Shown here one piece after another: positions 4,728-5,770 of a DNA stretch of 5,770 nt; positions within the stretch are counted from its first letter, which is position 1, and each line of letters begins with the position of its first letter. A program made the translations under genes and the position numbers. Source of the stretch: an uncultured Bacteroidota bacterium (GTDB lineage: Bacteria > Bacteroidota > Bacteroidia > Chitinophagales > Chitinophagaceae); contig CAINOM010000392.1 of assembly GCA_903851455.1 (NCBI GenBank), forward strand, positions 1 to 5,770, in the 5' to 3' direction. The notes below the pieces were generated by a model. The model was not told where the DNA came from. It made no database searches and worked only from the letters and a program-made list of their open reading frames with translations.

Positions 4728-5770
4728 TTATTTTATTTGTGTGCCCTCCTTTACCTGGTAACTCGCATTCGTAATAACAATGTCTCCATTATTCAGGCTC
4801 CCGAATATCTCTGTCGAATCATTACTTTGATTACCTTCAGATACGTCCCGCCATTTGGCAACGCCATTATCAGATAAGATCACATACTTCCTTTCGGTAG
4901 TGGTAACGACCGCAGAACGTGGCACCACAAAAGCATTAGCAGCACCGCTTGTAGGCAACACGACCTCGGCATACATGCCTGGCTTGAATTTATTATCCGT
5001 GTTTTTCACGTCTATCTCCAGGGTCTCTGACCGGTAGTTGTTGCTAAGGCTTTGCGAAGAGCGTGACACTTTACCGGTAAAATCCTGGCCGGGCAACGCA
5101 TTTGTCTTATACTTAACTTCATCGCCATCCTTCACCTGGGCGGCATATTGCTCCGGCACATCTACGACAAGTCGCAGCATAGACAACTCCTGGAGTACCA
5201 GCATGGGCTTTGCATTCTGAGTGCCTGGGCCCGCAAGCGCACCCGGATGCACATTACGTTCTGTGATCACGCCGTCGAATGGAGCCGTAACCGTGAGGTA
5301 ACTCTTCATGGTCTCCTGTGCCTTGAAGTTGGCATATTCGCCCTGGGCGGTGGCACTATCGCCCTGCATCTTAGACGCTGCAGCGTCGAGGTCGTAAGGA
5401 GAAATGGTGCCGGGTGTTTTGCTGGTCTCCAACAGGCGGCGATACCTGTCCTTACTGGTAATGTAAGTCGCCTCTGCCTGCGTGAATTTCAGCTTCGCCT
5501 GTGCCACCTGCTGTTCTACTTCAGGCGCCTCAAGGGTGATCAGCAATTGCCCCTTTCTGACAACCGATCCACGGTCTACACTTACGCTCTTTACAAACCC
5601 ACTGACCTTTGGGAACAGCTGCACAAACTGGAAGGGCTGCATTACCCCCGGCAACTGCACATTACCGCTTATTTTCCGCGGCTGCAATTCCATGGTTTTG
5701 TAAATAGCGGCAGGTTGCGCCGGCTCTGCATTTTTCTGCTCCGGCTTCTTCTCGTCGCACGCTGCAAAAA
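4728..5770 (-). CDS. RND efflux periplasmic adaptor (HlyD/AcrA-type) lipoprotein, 5' end beyond the window
   Basis: Membrane-fusion subunit of a tripartite RND efflux pump, linking an inner-membrane transporter to a TolC-like channel. The frame stays open to the right edge; reading FAACDEKKPEQ at the edge gives a lipobox with the lipidated Cys at 5759-5757. The ATG at 5693 is therefore internal, and only about 15 signal-peptide residues are missing. With F at 5768 as residue 1, the first lipoyl half is at about 47-83 (PKVSGFVKSVSVDRGSVVRKGQ), an alpha-helical hairpin at about 83-143, the second lipoyl half at 146-175 (VTAPFDGVITERNVHPG), a beta-barrel at about 188-260 and a membrane-proximal domain to 346. 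Asp right after Cys, as in E. coli AcrA (CDDK), suggests retention at the inner membrane, although sorting rules differ in Bacteroidota. Pump and channel genes are not in the window and would lie beyond the right edge. Substrate is unknown. Confidence 0.93.
   Translation of the reverse strand, partial: FAACDEKKPEQKNAEPAQPAAIYKTMELQPRKISGNVQLPGVMQPFQFVQLFPKVSGFVKSVSVDRGSVVRKGQLLITLEAPEVEQQVAQAKLKFTQAEATYITSKDRYRRLLETSKTPGTISPYDLDAAASKMQGDSATAQGEYANFKAQETMKSYLTVTAPFDGVITERNVHPGALAGPGTQNAKPMLVLQELSMLRLVVDVPEQYAAQVKDGDEVKYKTNALPGQDFTGKVSRSSQSLSNNYRSETLEIDVKNTDNKFKPGMYAEVVLPTSGAANAFVVPRSAVVTTTERKYVILSDNGVAKWRDVSEGNQSNDSTEIFGSLNNGDIVITNASYQVKEGTQIK

Overview
The window looks like an ordinary chromosomal stretch of a Bacteroidota bacterium, most likely from the Chitinophagaceae or close relatives. 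Three things suggest this: a DUF4476 protein next to a DUF4349 lipoprotein, starts lacking clear Shine-Dalgarno sequences in A/T-rich leaders, and sequences resembling the Bacteroidota -7 promoter element TAnnTTTG. I see no mobile element, tRNA, rRNA, CRISPR array or phage gene. The assignment rests on family recognition from the translated sequence; no database search was possible.

Layout, left to right. (1) The 3' end of a hotdog-fold acyl-CoA thioesterase (+, 1-344, cut by the left edge) converges on (2) a complete TerC-family membrane protein (-, 372-1133). (3) A 126-bp divergent spacer holds a small hairpin and a 17-codon reading frame ahead of the TerC gene. (4) A geranylgeranyl-reductase-family flavoprotein (+, start placed at 1260) converges, with an 18-bp gap, on (5) a secreted DUF4476 protein (-, start placed at 3317). 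(6) A 192-bp divergent spacer leads to (7) a DUF4349 lipoprotein with a C-terminal membrane helix (+, 3510-4436). (8) A hairpin terminator at 4457-4490 serves both that gene and (9) a 65-residue Pmp3/YqaE-like membrane protein (-, 4488-4685). (10) A lipoprotein RND-efflux periplasmic adaptor (-, 4728 to the right edge) lies 42 bp upstream of the small gene.

The genes alternate in direction, so most look like independent units. The one possible operon is the adaptor followed by the Pmp3-like gene. Functionally the window is dominated by the cell envelope: a probable metal exporter, an efflux adaptor, a small membrane protein and two poorly understood envelope proteins. Two genes (thioesterase and isoprenoid reductase) could both touch menaquinone metabolism, but they are separated by an opposing gene, so that link is only a guess.

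I found no convincing new multi-gene system. The items most worth a second look are the dual-anchored DUF4349 protein, the divergent DUF4476/DUF4349 pair, the isoprenoid reductase with unknown substrate, and the small frame and hairpin in front of the TerC gene.
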